This document shows positions 7,460 through 15,324 of a DNA stretch of 32,976 bases, piece by piece. Every line of letters begins with the position of its first letter. Positions within the stretch are counted from its first letter, which is position 1. The notes below the pieces were generated by a model that saw only the letters and a list, made by a program, of their open reading frames with translations, did no database searches and was not told the origin of the DNA. A program made the translations under genes and the position numbers. The stretch is taken from the NCBI GenBank assembly GCA_013138735.1, contig WTCE01000154.1, forward strand, positions 1-32,976. Direction: 5' to 3'. This DNA comes from Crocinitomix sp. (lineage in GTDB: Bacteria; Bacteroidota; Bacteroidia; Flavobacteriales_D; Crocinitomicaceae).

Positions 7460-8797
7460 TTAGTTTTGAGCGTAAGCCACCTTGATGAAATCATCATAAG
7501 GCATTGACTTTTCGTTCAATTTAACCGTGTTTTTGAAAAAGTTCAACATTTTAACTCCGTAAACGTTGTCATAAATCTTGTTTGCTTCTTCTTTATTTTG
7601 AAGTACATTTTTTGCTTGTTCAACCAATACATCTTCCTCAGGAGCTGGCATGCCATATTGAGCAAATTGATTGATCAATAGTCCTTTAGTGTATTCAAGA
7701 ATTTCTTCGTTTTCTACTTTTATTTCGTTTTCCTTAATCAGTTTATTTTGAATTAACTGCCATTTTAAACTCTTTTTGTAGTTTTCAAAATCTTTGTCAA
7801 TTTCTTCTGGAGAAATTTCTTTCTCGCTTGAAGCCATGATCCAACGCTTTAAAAATGCATCAGGTAATTCAAATGAAGTTTTTTCAATTAATGCATCCGT
7901 AATCTTTTGGCTAAATAAACGATCTGAATCGTTTCCGAACATACGTTCTAAATCTCCACTGATTTTCTCTCTTAGTTCTACTTCAGAATTGATAACACCT
8001 TCTCCAAAAAGTTTGTCAAATAATGCTTGATCAACTGCGGCAGGTAACATTGTTTTGATTTCGGTAATTTTGAATTCAAACTCTCCTTCAAGAACCTCAG
8101 CTGCTTCTGGTGCAATGGCTAACATTGAAGCCATATCATCATTTCCTTTAGAAACCTTGCGAGGATCAACTTTTAAAGTAGTGCCCGCTTTTTGTCCAAC
8201 TAACATTTTCTTAGCTTCCTCATCTTCGATAAACTCAAGCGAGATAGTAGATGTGTTTTTAATTTCTCCACCAACTTGAGTGAATTCACCTAAAACCATA
8301 TCATTTTCGCTAGAAACGTCAGCTGCAATCAATGTTCCATATCTCTTCGCCAAATTTTCTACTTCTTTGTTTAACATTTCATCAGAAACCTCAACTTTTA
8401 AATAGTCAAACTTGTTGCTTTTAGATAATTTAACTTCAAATTCTGGTGCAATTCCAATTTCATAAGCAAATTCAAATTCAGCAGGATTTATAAAATCACC
8501 TTTTACTTCCTCGTCTGCTTTTGGCAAAGGATTTCCCAATACGTTTAATTTATTGGTTGTAATAAATTCATTGATGGATTCATTCACCATTTTATTAAGC
8601 TCCTCAGCTAAAATAGCTTTACCGTATTTCTTTTTAATTACGCTTACAGGAATTTTTCCAGGTCTAAACCCAGGGATAGTAGCCTGTTTGCGGTAATCAC
8701 TCATGACTTTATTTACCTTTTCTGAGTAATCCTCAGGAGTAATAGTAACTCTAAGAATTGCATTTAAATCGTCAATTTTTTCCTCTACAACATTCAT
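7460..8797 (-). CDS. tig: Trigger factor, ribosome-bound chaperone and prolyl isomerase
   Basis: Using the ATG at 8797 (the frame stays open to a TTG at 8806) the product is 445 residues. The N-terminal ribosome-binding domain holds the signature GFRPGKIP near residue 40, which contacts the ribosome at the peptide exit. The middle FKBP-like domain is divergent (FTQVGGEIKNTSTISLEFIEDEEAKKMLVGQKAGTTL region, roughly 150-240), as is common in Bacteroidota, and may have weak isomerase activity. The C-terminal helical chaperone domain follows to residue 445. tig, clpP and clpX in line on one strand is a widely seen order, here with terminators suggesting tig is its own transcript. The gene begins just past the tRNA-Leu terminator. 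Confidence 0.95.
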   Translation of the reverse strand: MNVVEEKIDDLNAILRVTITPEDYSEKVNKVMSDYRKQATIPGFRPGKIPVSVIKKKYGKAILAEELNKMVNESINEFITTNKLNVLGNPLPKADEEVKGDFINPAEFEFAYEIGIAPEFEVKLSKSNKFDYLKVEVSDEMLNKEVENLAKRYGTLIAADVSSENDMVLGEFTQVGGEIKNTSTISLEFIEDEEAKKMLVGQKAGTTLKVDPRKVSKGNDDMASMLAIAPEAAEVLEGEFEFKITEIKTMLPAAVDQALFDKLFGEGVINSEVELREKISGDLERMFGNDSDRLFSQKITDALIEKTSFELPDAFLKRWIMASSEKEISPEEIDKDFENYKKSLKWQLIQNKLIKENEIKVENEEILEYTKGLLINQFAQYGMPAPEEDVLVEQAKNVLQNKEEANKIYDNVYGVKMLNFFKNTVKLNEKSMPYDDFIKVAYAQN

Positions 8798-8820
8798 TGT
8801 TATCAAATTTTGTTTTAAAC

Positions 8821-8855
8821 AAAAATGGCCTATCCGCCTAAAGCGTACAGGCCAT
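8821..8855 (-). terminator. Terminator of tRNA-Leu
   Basis: Arms ATGGCCT (8825-8831) and AGGCCAT (8849-8855) with inner CGC/GCG pairing; on the minus strand the hairpin is followed by TTTTT. It starts about 6 bases past the tRNA 3' end and just ahead of tig, so it separates the two. Confidence 0.8.
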
Positions 8856-8861
8856 CTGTAG

Positions 8862-8943
8862 TGCGGGTGGAGGGACTCGAACCCACACGCCGTGAAGCAC
8901 TAGATCCTAAGTCTAGCATGTCTACCAATTTCACCACACCCGC
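8862..8943 (-). tRNA. tRNA-Leu, anticodon UAG
   Basis: An 82-base class II tRNA on the minus strand: acceptor GCGGGTG pairs with CACCCGC, discriminator A73, D-arm GTGGTGAAATTGGTAGACAT, anticodon stem CTAGA/TCTAG with loop CTTAGGA (anticodon TAG, reads CUA-type leucine codons), variable arm GTGCTTCACGGCGT, and T-arm TGTGG-GTTCGAG-TCCC. CCA is not encoded. A strong promoter and a terminator make it a single-gene transcript. Confidence 0.96.
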
Positions 8944-8956
8944 AATAATCTAAGTG

Positions 8957-8993
8957 ATGTCTACTTACCGAAAGTTATCGGGATCATCACACC
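8957..8993 (-). repeat. tRNA-Leu 5'-end copy carrying a related palindrome, in the tRNA leader
   Basis: On the minus strand 8993-8984 is GGTGTGATGA, matching tRNA-Leu bases 4-13 (GGTGTGGTGA) at 9 of 10, and 8964-8957 is GTAGACAT, identical to tRNA bases 19-26. Between them the D-loop bases are replaced by TCCCGATAACTTTCGGTA (8983-8966) plus one A. A 13-base linker, CACTTAGATTATT, leads to the real tRNA; its CTTAGAT resembles the anticodon loop CTTAGGAT. The layout matches the tRNA-Ser leader at 2126-2165. Confidence 0.75.
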
Positions 8994-9025
8994 TTTATAA
9001 TTCTTCACTTTTGAAGAAGGGAGTG

Positions 9026-9056
9026 CAAAGATAAGGGGATTTTTTATTCAACCAAA
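9026..9056 (-). promoter_or_regulatory. Promoter of tRNA-Leu
   Basis: On the minus strand TTTG (9056-9053), a 19-base spacer and TATCTTTG (9033-9026) match the Bacteroidota consensus. It is followed by a hairpin with 7-base arms, TTCTTCA-AAAG-TGAAGAA (9018-9001). The distance from the -7 element to the tRNA is 82 bases, against 81 for tRNA-Ser. Confidence 0.8.
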
Positions 9057-9120
9057 AAAATGATAAAAAAAACGTAGGTATTAATTGGTTTCGTTGTATT
9101 TCATTTCAGATCCTAAACAC

Positions 9121-10194
9121 CTAAAATTTAAAGAACCACGAGCACATTGGAATTGGGAATGAGAAATTATAGCTTCCTCCTTCGTTAGAAGCCCATCCAA
9201 AAACGGAAACTCCTGCGAGTGACACTTGAAAAGCACGGCGTTCTGTACTTTGAAAACGCATGCCCGGCATTACAAATAAAGCGGTTGTTTTATTCTCATA
9301 ATGCGTAACAACATGCTGATAGCTATTAAAGTCATTTTCTACAGTAGGTGTAATTGCCGTGCTTGTTCTCTTGGAATCGGTTTGAGAAAATACTCCGATC
9401 ATTGAATCAAATACAAAGCTTGCTCTGGCGCCCACTTTAGTAATACCTGCAATTGAAAATATTGGCCCTTTAATTAATGGGCTTGTAATCCGCTCGTAAC
9501 TATAAAAATATTGGTCTTCCGAATAATAAGTTCCTTCTGCATCTAATCTGTTTTTAGATCCAGGTTGAAGATAGGCATAGCCGCCGGCAAGAGTTACATT
9601 ATTCATGCGAGATCCAAAAGTCACATTTGCAAAATGGAGTCCTCCATAACCTCTAAAATTGTTTAAATAGCCAGAGGTTCCCATTAAGGTTCCTAAAGAG
9701 AAATTTATCTTTTCATTTTTCGTGTTAATGGTATATTTTCCAGCAAGCAGCATTGGACTAACAATCCAACTGGACATTACGCCCAATGAGAATTTATCAC
9801 TCATGGCAAAATGCACTTCAGGTCCATACAGATTAATCATGGCATAATTTTCACCTTTTTTTATAGGTAAGGCATTGGTCGTAAATGTATACCTCGTAGT
9901 AAACGGTCCATCTTGTTGATATTCGCCATTGATAATGTCTTTTTTGTTAATGATTCTAGTAATACTCTTAATCTCTGATTTTGGCAGATAGATTTGACCT
10001 AAATTTTCGGTTTCTATAAGTAGTTCTCTAGCATTGTCAATAAGAATTTTGCCAATGTATTCTACGCCGTCATGCCGTTTAATGACATAGAGTTGTTCGG
10101 TGTTTGAAGAATCAGCAAAGTTAATTTGTGCCGCGGCTTGGTTTGAAAATGTACTTAAGAAAAATACAAAAAGTGAAAAAAGGAGCGTTTTCAT
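9121..10194 (-). CDS. Secreted protein, probable outer-membrane beta-barrel
   Basis: The 357-residue product begins with a signal peptide (MKTLLFSLFVFFLSTFSNQAAAQ, cleavage after the alanines). Residues 35-80 form a small beta module (YVIKRHDGVEYIGKILID, then TENLGQIYLPKSEIKSI) of the SH3/LSm-like type often seen at the N-terminus of Bacteroidota envelope proteins. The remainder alternates polar and hydrophobic residues in strand-length blocks rich in Gly, Tyr and Phe, and the protein ends in Phe (WFFKF), the usual last residue of outer-membrane barrels. I infer a barrel in the outer membrane. Family and function are not recognised. It is transcribed alone, divergently from dxr, with a TAnnTTTG element at 10221-10228. 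Confidence 0.8.
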   Translation of the reverse strand: MKTLLFSLFVFFLSTFSNQAAAQINFADSSNTEQLYVIKRHDGVEYIGKILIDNARELLIETENLGQIYLPKSEIKSITRIINKKDIINGEYQQDGPFTTRYTFTTNALPIKKGENYAMINLYGPEVHFAMSDKFSLGVMSSWIVSPMLLAGKYTINTKNEKINFSLGTLMGTSGYLNNFRGYGGLHFANVTFGSRMNNVTLAGGYAYLQPGSKNRLDAEGTYYSEDQYFYSYERITSPLIKGPIFSIAGITKVGARASFVFDSMIGVFSQTDSKRTSTAITPTVENDFNSYQHVVTHYENKTTALFVMPGMRFQSTERRAFQVSLAGVSVFGWASNEGGSYNFSFPIPMCSWFFKF

Positions 10195-10220
10195 AGAACT
10201 AAATTAATTGTTAGGTGTTT

Positions 10221-10228
10221 CAAATGTA
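10221..10228 (-). promoter_or_regulatory. -7 promoter element for the barrel-protein gene
   Basis: On the minus strand TACATTTG matches TAnnTTTG and lies 26 bases before the ATG at 10194. No good -33 TTG is found at the usual spacing, so this is a partial match. Confidence 0.45.
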
Positions 10229-10291
10229 GTTTATTTAGACAATTAATTAGGATTCAATTCTAATTTCAAACTGTTTGTAGTCAACAAACCT

Positions 10292-10299
10292 TATTTTTG
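10292..10299 (+). promoter_or_regulatory. -7 promoter element directly before the dxr start codon
   Basis: TATTTTTG matches TAnnTTTG and ends five bases before the dxr ATG at 10305. If used, transcription would start at or next to the ATG and the mRNA would be leaderless or nearly so. The best upstream TTTG is only 14 bases away, shorter than usual. Confidence 0.4.
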
Positions 10300-10304
10300 T
10301 GTTA

Positions 10305-11465
10305 ATGTCAGAAAAGAAAAAAATTGCGCTTTTAGGTTCCACTGGATCAATAGGAACTCAAACCTTAGAGGTTGTAAGAACTTATCCTGAGATTTTTGAA
10401 TTTTCTGTTTTAACAGCCAATCGTAATGCTGATTTATTGATTGAACAAGCTTTGGAATTCCAGCCCAACGTGGTGGTAATTGCTGATGAAAGTTTATATG
10501 AAAAAGTAAGTAATGCATTATTCGAGGCAGACATTAAAGTATATACGGGTGAGAAAGCTTTAGCAGAAGTCACGCAAATGGATGAAGTGGACATTGTATT
10601 AACAGCTTTAGTCGGATTTGCTGGTTTAAAACCAACAATTGCTGCCATAGAAGCAGGTAAAAATATTGCTTTAGCCAATAAAGAGACTTTGGTTGTAGCG
10701 GGAGAAATTATCACAAAATTAGCACGTGAAAAAGGGGTGAATATATATCCCGTAGATTCAGAACATTCGGCAATTTTCCAATGTTTAACAGGGGAATATC
10801 AAAATCCAATTGAGAAGATTTATCTAACAGCTTCGGGCGGTCCTTTCCGTGGTAAAAAGCGAGAAGATTTGCTGAGCACCACAAAAGAACAAGCGCTAAA
10901 ACACCCAAATTGGGAAATGGGTGCGAAAATCACAATTGATTCTGCATCAATGATGAATAAGGGTTTAGAGGTGATTGAGGCAAAGTGGCTGTTTGGATTG
11001 AAAAATGATCAAATTGATGTCATTGTGCATCCACAATCTATCGTACATTCTTTAGTGCAATTTAAAGATGGCTCCATGAAAGCACAAATGGGTTTGCCTG
11101 ATATGAAATTGCCCATTCAATACGCCTTAACATATCCTAATCGTTTAGAAACTGATTTTGAGCGTTTCAATTTCATGGATTATCCTAACCTCACTTTTGA
11201 GCAACCAGATTTAGAGACGTTTACAAATTTACGTTTGGCCTATGAAGTCATGGAAAAAGGAGGGAATTTAGCTTGTGTTTTAAATGCTGCAAATGAAATA
11301 TCCGTAGCGGCTTTTTTAAAGGATCAAATTAAATTTTTAGAGATTGCAGAAATCAACGAAAAGACAGTAAATGCTATCCAATTCATAAATAATCCAACAT
11401 TGGAACAGTTATTTGAAACGGATGAACTAGCGCGCAAATATGCTTCAAACCTAGTCGGCAAATAG
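10305..11465 (+). CDS. dxr: 1-deoxy-D-xylulose-5-phosphate reductoisomerase
   Basis: The 386-residue enzyme turns 1-deoxy-D-xylulose 5-phosphate into 2-C-methyl-D-erythritol 4-phosphate with NADPH, the first committed step of the non-mevalonate isoprenoid pathway. Seen: NADPH-binding GSTGSIGTQTLEVV at 11-24, NKETLVVAGE at 125-134, metal ligands Asp151 and Glu153 (PVDSEHSA) and Glu222 (NKGLEVIEA), the flexible-loop and substrate region TASGGPFRG at 175-183, and His200 in KHPNWEMG. Length is normal. A GTG at 10299 is also in frame, but it overlaps the -7 promoter element, so ATG at 10305 (MSEKKKIALLGS) is preferred. It is divergent from the barrel-protein gene. Confidence 0.97.
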   Translation: MSEKKKIALLGSTGSIGTQTLEVVRTYPEIFEFSVLTANRNADLLIEQALEFQPNVVVIADESLYEKVSNALFEADIKVYTGEKALAEVTQMDEVDIVLTALVGFAGLKPTIAAIEAGKNIALANKETLVVAGEIITKLAREKGVNIYPVDSEHSAIFQCLTGEYQNPIEKIYLTASGGPFRGKKREDLLSTTKEQALKHPNWEMGAKITIDSASMMNKGLEVIEAKWLFGLKNDQIDVIVHPQSIVHSLVQFKDGSMKAQMGLPDMKLPIQYALTYPNRLETDFERFNFMDYPNLTFEQPDLETFTNLRLAYEVMEKGGNLACVLNAANEISVAAFLKDQIKFLEIAEINEKTVNAIQFINNPTLEQLFETDELARKYASNLVGK

Positions 11466-11472
11466 CAATTAC

Positions 11473-11503
11473 TTTGATTTCATGGTAATTAACATTATAT
11501 TTG
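11473..11503 (+). promoter_or_regulatory. Promoter of the cytochrome/monooxygenase-like gene
   Basis: TTTG (11473-11476), a 19-base spacer and TATATTTG (11496-11503) form one of the best consensus promoters in the window. Transcription near 11509 would give a leader of about 80 bases before the ATG at 11589. It starts eight bases after the dxr stop codon. Confidence 0.75.
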
Positions 11504-11588
11504 GTGGTTGTCTATCAAATTACTAGAACTTATAATCTGTAGTTCATGATTGATTTCAGTTAAGACAATCTTAAAAAAAATGTACTGC

Positions 11589-13157
11589 ATGAAACAACTT
11601 TTACTCTCTAGTATTTTAGCATTTGCATCAATTTCAGCTTTGGCTCAGCCAACTTGGAGTGAGGATGCTGCGGAAGTCTTTTTCGACAAATGCGCGAAAT
11701 GCCACAACCCTGATGGGGTTGGATCTTTTTCATTGTTGGATTATTCCACCGCTTACGATTATCGTTCTCTAATTCAATCGTATGTAGAATTTAATATTAT
11801 GCCGCCTTGGTTTGCTGATTCGTCTTTCCAACATTATTTTGACGAAAGAATATTGACAGAATACGAAAGAAACACAATCATTGATTGGGCAGACGGCGGA
11901 GGATTAGAAGGTGATCCCGAATTGGCACCACCACCACCTGTTTTTGATGCTGAGCAAATTTTGCCAGGCACACCAGACTTGGTGGTAGAGATGCCCTTGT
12001 ACATGAGTAAGGCTACTGAAGGTGCTGATGACTACGTTTGTATATCACTTCCAACTGGTTTAACAGGAGATAGAATAGTGAAATCTATTGAAGTAATTCC
12101 GGGTAACCCTTCTATCGTGCATCACTGTTTGGTGTATGTAGATGATAATAATGATTATGCGACTGACACGATAGGTGGAAATTGCGGCGGACCAACTGTT
12201 GAGCCATTAATGGCTGGATATACACCAGGTGCGCGTCCAACAATTTTTCCTGGCGGAGATGACTTTAATGCGGGGATGATTTTAGCCGAAGGTTCTAGTG
12301 TCGTATTAGCACTGCATTATCCACATGGTAGTTATGGCGAATATGATCAAACAAAAGTTCATTTTTACTTCTATGAGGAACCTGTTGCTGATTTTAGAGA
12401 AATATTAGCAGGGCCATTTATTCAAAACTGGGATTTTGAGTTACCTGCAGATGAAATTACGCAAGTAGATGCTGCCTATGATGATGTAGCTTTTGACTTG
12501 ACGATAATGAGTGCATTCCCTCATATGCATCTTTTAGGAAAATCAATTGAGACCTATGCCTTAGACCCTATTGGTGATACAATTCCTTTTGTACGTATTC
12601 CGAAATGGGATTTTGATTGGCAAGATTTTTATTGGTTTGAATACATGCAAAAAATGCCAGCTGGGAGTGATCTAAGAGGACATGCGTCATTTGACAATAC
12701 AAGTGCAAATCCACACAACCCTTCAGATCCACCAGTAGATGTTTACCCAGGATTTAATACGACTGATGAAATGTTCTTATGTTATTTCCATATTATGGGA
12801 TATGAAGATGGAGATGAGTTTGTGAATTTAGATAGCTTAAATACAATTTATTTAGAGGACTTAAGTACTGGCGAAGCGGCTTTACCTGATAAGAAAATAA
12901 CAGTTTATCCAAATCCTTTTGATGAAACAATTGCGATTGAGTATAACTTGGCAGAGCAAAGTCACGTGAGTTTATTCGTTTATGACTTGAGTGGGAAAGT
13001 AGTACGTAGACTGTATCGTGGAGAACAAGAACAAGGAGCACAAAGTGTTGTTTGGGACGGTAATACGGATGCAGGTACAGAAGTGGCCAATGGAGTCTAC
13101 AACTACTCAATGCTTATTGAAGGAAATCATTATTCGGGAAGAATTATAAAGAAATAA
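11589..13157 (+). CDS. T9SS-secreted cytochrome c / copper monooxygenase-like protein
   Basis: From ATG 11589 the product is 522 residues, with signal peptide MKQLLLSSILAFASISALAQ. Residues 35-39 are CAKCH, a haem c site, with a possible axial Met71 in IMPPWF. The middle region resembles the two-domain copper type II, ascorbate-dependent monooxygenase fold of peptidylglycine/dopamine monooxygenases: HHC at 178-180, HYPH at 243-246 and HMH at 312-314 supply candidate copper ligands. From about 435 there is a T9SS C-terminal sorting domain (KKITVYPNPFDETIAIEYN, DLSGKVVR, ending IIKK), so it should cross the outer membrane and be anchored at or released from the surface. Substrate is unknown. 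In-frame TTG (11550) and ATG (11580) starts exist; 11589 gives the cleanest signal peptide. A strong promoter and terminator make it a single-gene unit. Confidence 0.85.
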   Translation: MKQLLLSSILAFASISALAQPTWSEDAAEVFFDKCAKCHNPDGVGSFSLLDYSTAYDYRSLIQSYVEFNIMPPWFADSSFQHYFDERILTEYERNTIIDWADGGGLEGDPELAPPPPVFDAEQILPGTPDLVVEMPLYMSKATEGADDYVCISLPTGLTGDRIVKSIEVIPGNPSIVHHCLVYVDDNNDYATDTIGGNCGGPTVEPLMAGYTPGARPTIFPGGDDFNAGMILAEGSSVVLALHYPHGSYGEYDQTKVHFYFYEEPVADFREILAGPFIQNWDFELPADEITQVDAAYDDVAFDLTIMSAFPHMHLLGKSIETYALDPIGDTIPFVRIPKWDFDWQDFYWFEYMQKMPAGSDLRGHASFDNTSANPHNPSDPPVDVYPGFNTTDEMFLCYFHIMGYEDGDEFVNLDSLNTIYLEDLSTGEAALPDKKITVYPNPFDETIAIEYNLAEQSHVSLFVYDLSGKVVRRLYRGEQEQGAQSVVWDGNTDAGTEVANGVYNYSMLIEGNHYSGRIIKK

Positions 13158-13179
13158 CCAACAACCCCCTATGAAGGGT

Positions 13180-13218
13180 AAGAGGCATTTGCGTTTACGT
13201 AGATGCCTCTTCTTTTTT
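13180..13218 (+). terminator. Terminator of the cytochrome/monooxygenase-like gene
   Basis: Perfect 9-base arms AAGAGGCAT (13180-13188) and ATGCCTCTT (13203-13211) followed by C and six T. A degraded copy of this terminator together with the end of the gene is found at 15208-15315. Confidence 0.85.
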
Positions 13219-13235
13219 GGTATAAATTAGCGCAC

Positions 13236-15068
13236 TTATTTTGCAACAATATAATAAGTGCCTTTGGTAAAATTGTCGATATATACACTAATAAACTCCA
13301 GGTCATTTTTTGTAAATACAGCTCCTTTATAATAGCGAGCAATTGTCAAATCCGATTCGAAGGGATATTGTTTATTCATTGCACTCGTAGATTGTGTTAC
13401 TTCATTTCCGCTATATCTAAGTTTCATATAGAGGTTAGGTTCCCCCCAAAAATAGTCGTCGCGATCAAAAACAATAAATACACTTACTTCTGTATACCCG
13501 TACAAATCTTCATGGGCATATCTGAAATAAAGATTTTTATCATTTGGCGTTTCCTTGAATTCTTTTTCACCGAGTATGGTATATCCGCTGTCATTAAAAT
13601 ATTGCTTCGTATTCATAACTGTGCCTGCAAACGGTAACTCCTTTTCCATTTTGAGCATGTTTGATTGAAGGATAGCCTCTTCATTTCTTAACTGATCTGC
13701 CAGCTCACTGTCTTCAATTAGTTGTGTGTACAACTCGTCGTCACCTTTAAAAAGGGCAACAGTCATTATTGGAGTATCACCTTCATGATCAACATCAATC
13801 CACATATAAACCAGTTTTTCATTTACATTAAATAAATAAACATAACGATCATGACCAGACTCTACGCGAACGTCTCTTTTAAAACCTCTTTCCATATTTA
13901 TGCCAGTTGGCAGGTACGATTTAAAGTGTTTTTGATTGGAGCCTGTAATTGTTTCAAGCATCATAAACCCATCTATTCCATAGGTTTGGCTAATAACTTT
14001 ACTTTTATTTGCAATGCCACTATCATAGATGCTACTTCCTGGCAACAACAAGTCTCTATTAAATGTTTTTAAATCATTAGATGCCATAAATGTCTTTAAA
14101 ACCGTAGCAAATTGTTCCGCAATATTTTTTGTCCGATAGTCTATAACTTCAAAACCCGTTTCATCAAGTTTAACATTATAATAAGCTATAATTTCACCTG
14201 TGCTGTGTTTTTTGACCGGGTAGTAGCCCTCTAAAAGAGGGTTTTCGTCCTCTGTTCTTGTAAAATAAAAATCACCTTTGGTAACAGCTAATTCGATCAA
14301 TTCGAAGTAGTAATTTAAAGAGCCTGTGAAGTGCGGTTCGCCTCCAGTTCTATGTACCTTAACCCGAATTAGGCCTGTGCTTTCATTCTGTTCAAGTATT
14401 GTTTTTGTGTACGGAAATTCGAATGATGGGATTTCGTAGGTGACATTAAAAAGTTTTTCACCGATCGTTTTATTAAGATTGATATTAGGATAATTCGAAT
14501 CTATTTCGGTTAAAAGTGCATTCATGGTTTTGGCGTAGCCTTTTACTTTTTTATAAGAATTGCTTTTGTCGACTTCTATTTCTCTCTCGAGCATAGCAAA
14601 ACTCATGTCACCTGATATTCGACCGAGTTCATTTTGGCCTATTTTAGCAATTTCCAACATGCGTCGCATGCTATCATAAAAATCTCCTCGTGGTCCTTTA
14701 GGTCTTATTTTAAATTCAATTTGGTATTTCTCGAAGTAGGAAGTGTCTGTACCTCCGACAGAATAGCTAACTATTGCCTTATTCGACGGTTCCTCAAACA
14801 CATAACGCGCAAAATTCTTACCGTTAGACTGCCATTCATATTTAAGTCTGTCCGTTATTTGAATAACTGTCTCAGAATCAATTGATCTTAGAATGAATGT
14901 TTCCTTTTCCCAATCAACTGAAAGTGATTTCTCTTTTTGATATTTTTTCAGAATGGCTTGGCAAACCGCTAAATGTTCGTTAAAAGTTGTATTCCGCCAA
15001 TCAGAATTAGATGTACTCGAAAAACTTAAATGACTAATGAATAAAAGTAGTAGGGTGCTTATTTTCAT
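13236..15068 (-). CDS. Large secreted protein of unknown function
   Basis: The 610-residue product has a signal peptide (MKISTLLLLFISHLSFSST) and no later membrane segment. It is of mixed charge, rich in Tyr, Lys and Glu. The C-terminal third alternates short strands (YFRYAHEDLYGYTEVSVFI, YLFNVNEKLVYMWIDVD) and helices (ELADQLRNEEAILQSNMLKMEKEL). I see no catalytic motif, no T9SS sorting tail and no lipobox, so a soluble periplasmic location is likely. It is transcribed towards the cytochrome-like gene, with that gene's terminator between them. No family recognised; a full-length gene of this size with no frame damage is most likely real. Confidence 0.75.
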   Translation of the reverse strand: MKISTLLLLFISHLSFSSTSNSDWRNTTFNEHLAVCQAILKKYQKEKSLSVDWEKETFILRSIDSETVIQITDRLKYEWQSNGKNFARYVFEEPSNKAIVSYSVGGTDTSYFEKYQIEFKIRPKGPRGDFYDSMRRMLEIAKIGQNELGRISGDMSFAMLEREIEVDKSNSYKKVKGYAKTMNALLTEIDSNYPNINLNKTIGEKLFNVTYEIPSFEFPYTKTILEQNESTGLIRVKVHRTGGEPHFTGSLNYYFELIELAVTKGDFYFTRTEDENPLLEGYYPVKKHSTGEIIAYYNVKLDETGFEVIDYRTKNIAEQFATVLKTFMASNDLKTFNRDLLLPGSSIYDSGIANKSKVISQTYGIDGFMMLETITGSNQKHFKSYLPTGINMERGFKRDVRVESGHDRYVYLFNVNEKLVYMWIDVDHEGDTPIMTVALFKGDDELYTQLIEDSELADQLRNEEAILQSNMLKMEKELPFAGTVMNTKQYFNDSGYTILGEKEFKETPNDKNLYFRYAHEDLYGYTEVSVFIVFDRDDYFWGEPNLYMKLRYSGNEVTQSTSAMNKQYPFESDLTIARYYKGAVFTKNDLEFISVYIDNFTKGTYYIVAK

Positions 15069-15185
15069 GGTCGTAAATTCAGATTAAATCAATGATTATT
15101 GCTTCCTAATAAAGTTAACCATTCTATTAGCAAATGCACTAAGGTGAATCCCGTATTTTGCATGTAAGCGGCTGTTAGGGCTTGA

Positions 15186-15315
15186 TTATCAGTTGTGATA
15201 CCAATAGAATTTGAAGAAAATCATTATTCAGGAAGAAGTATTAAGAAATGTGCTGCCAAATCCTATGAAGAGTGAGAGGGATTTGCGTTTGCGTAAAATG
15301 CCTGTTTTCTTTTGT
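15186..15315 (+). pseudogene. Relic: degraded copy of the 3' end and terminator of the 11589-13157 gene
   Basis: Bases 15213-15248 read EENHYSGRSIKK in frame, against EGNHYSGRIIKK at the end of the intact T9SS gene. The stop is lost (TGT) and the frame runs on to TGA at 15273-15275. Further matching segments are CCTATGAAG, GAGGGATTTGCGTTT and ATGCCTGTTTTCTTTT, corresponding to the intact terminator region at 13168-13218; its hairpin arms no longer pair well. No matching upstream coding sequence is visible. Confidence 0.65.
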
Positions 15316-15324
15316 GAAAAATTA

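Noticed and set aside
11550-11588. TTG start for the cytochrome/monooxygenase-like gene
   Set aside because: The signal peptide begins at the ATG at 11589; a preceding 13 residues would disturb it.
13203-13637. 144-residue frame opposite the large secreted protein
   Set aside because: Antisense of a long intact frame with a signal peptide and starting inside a terminator.
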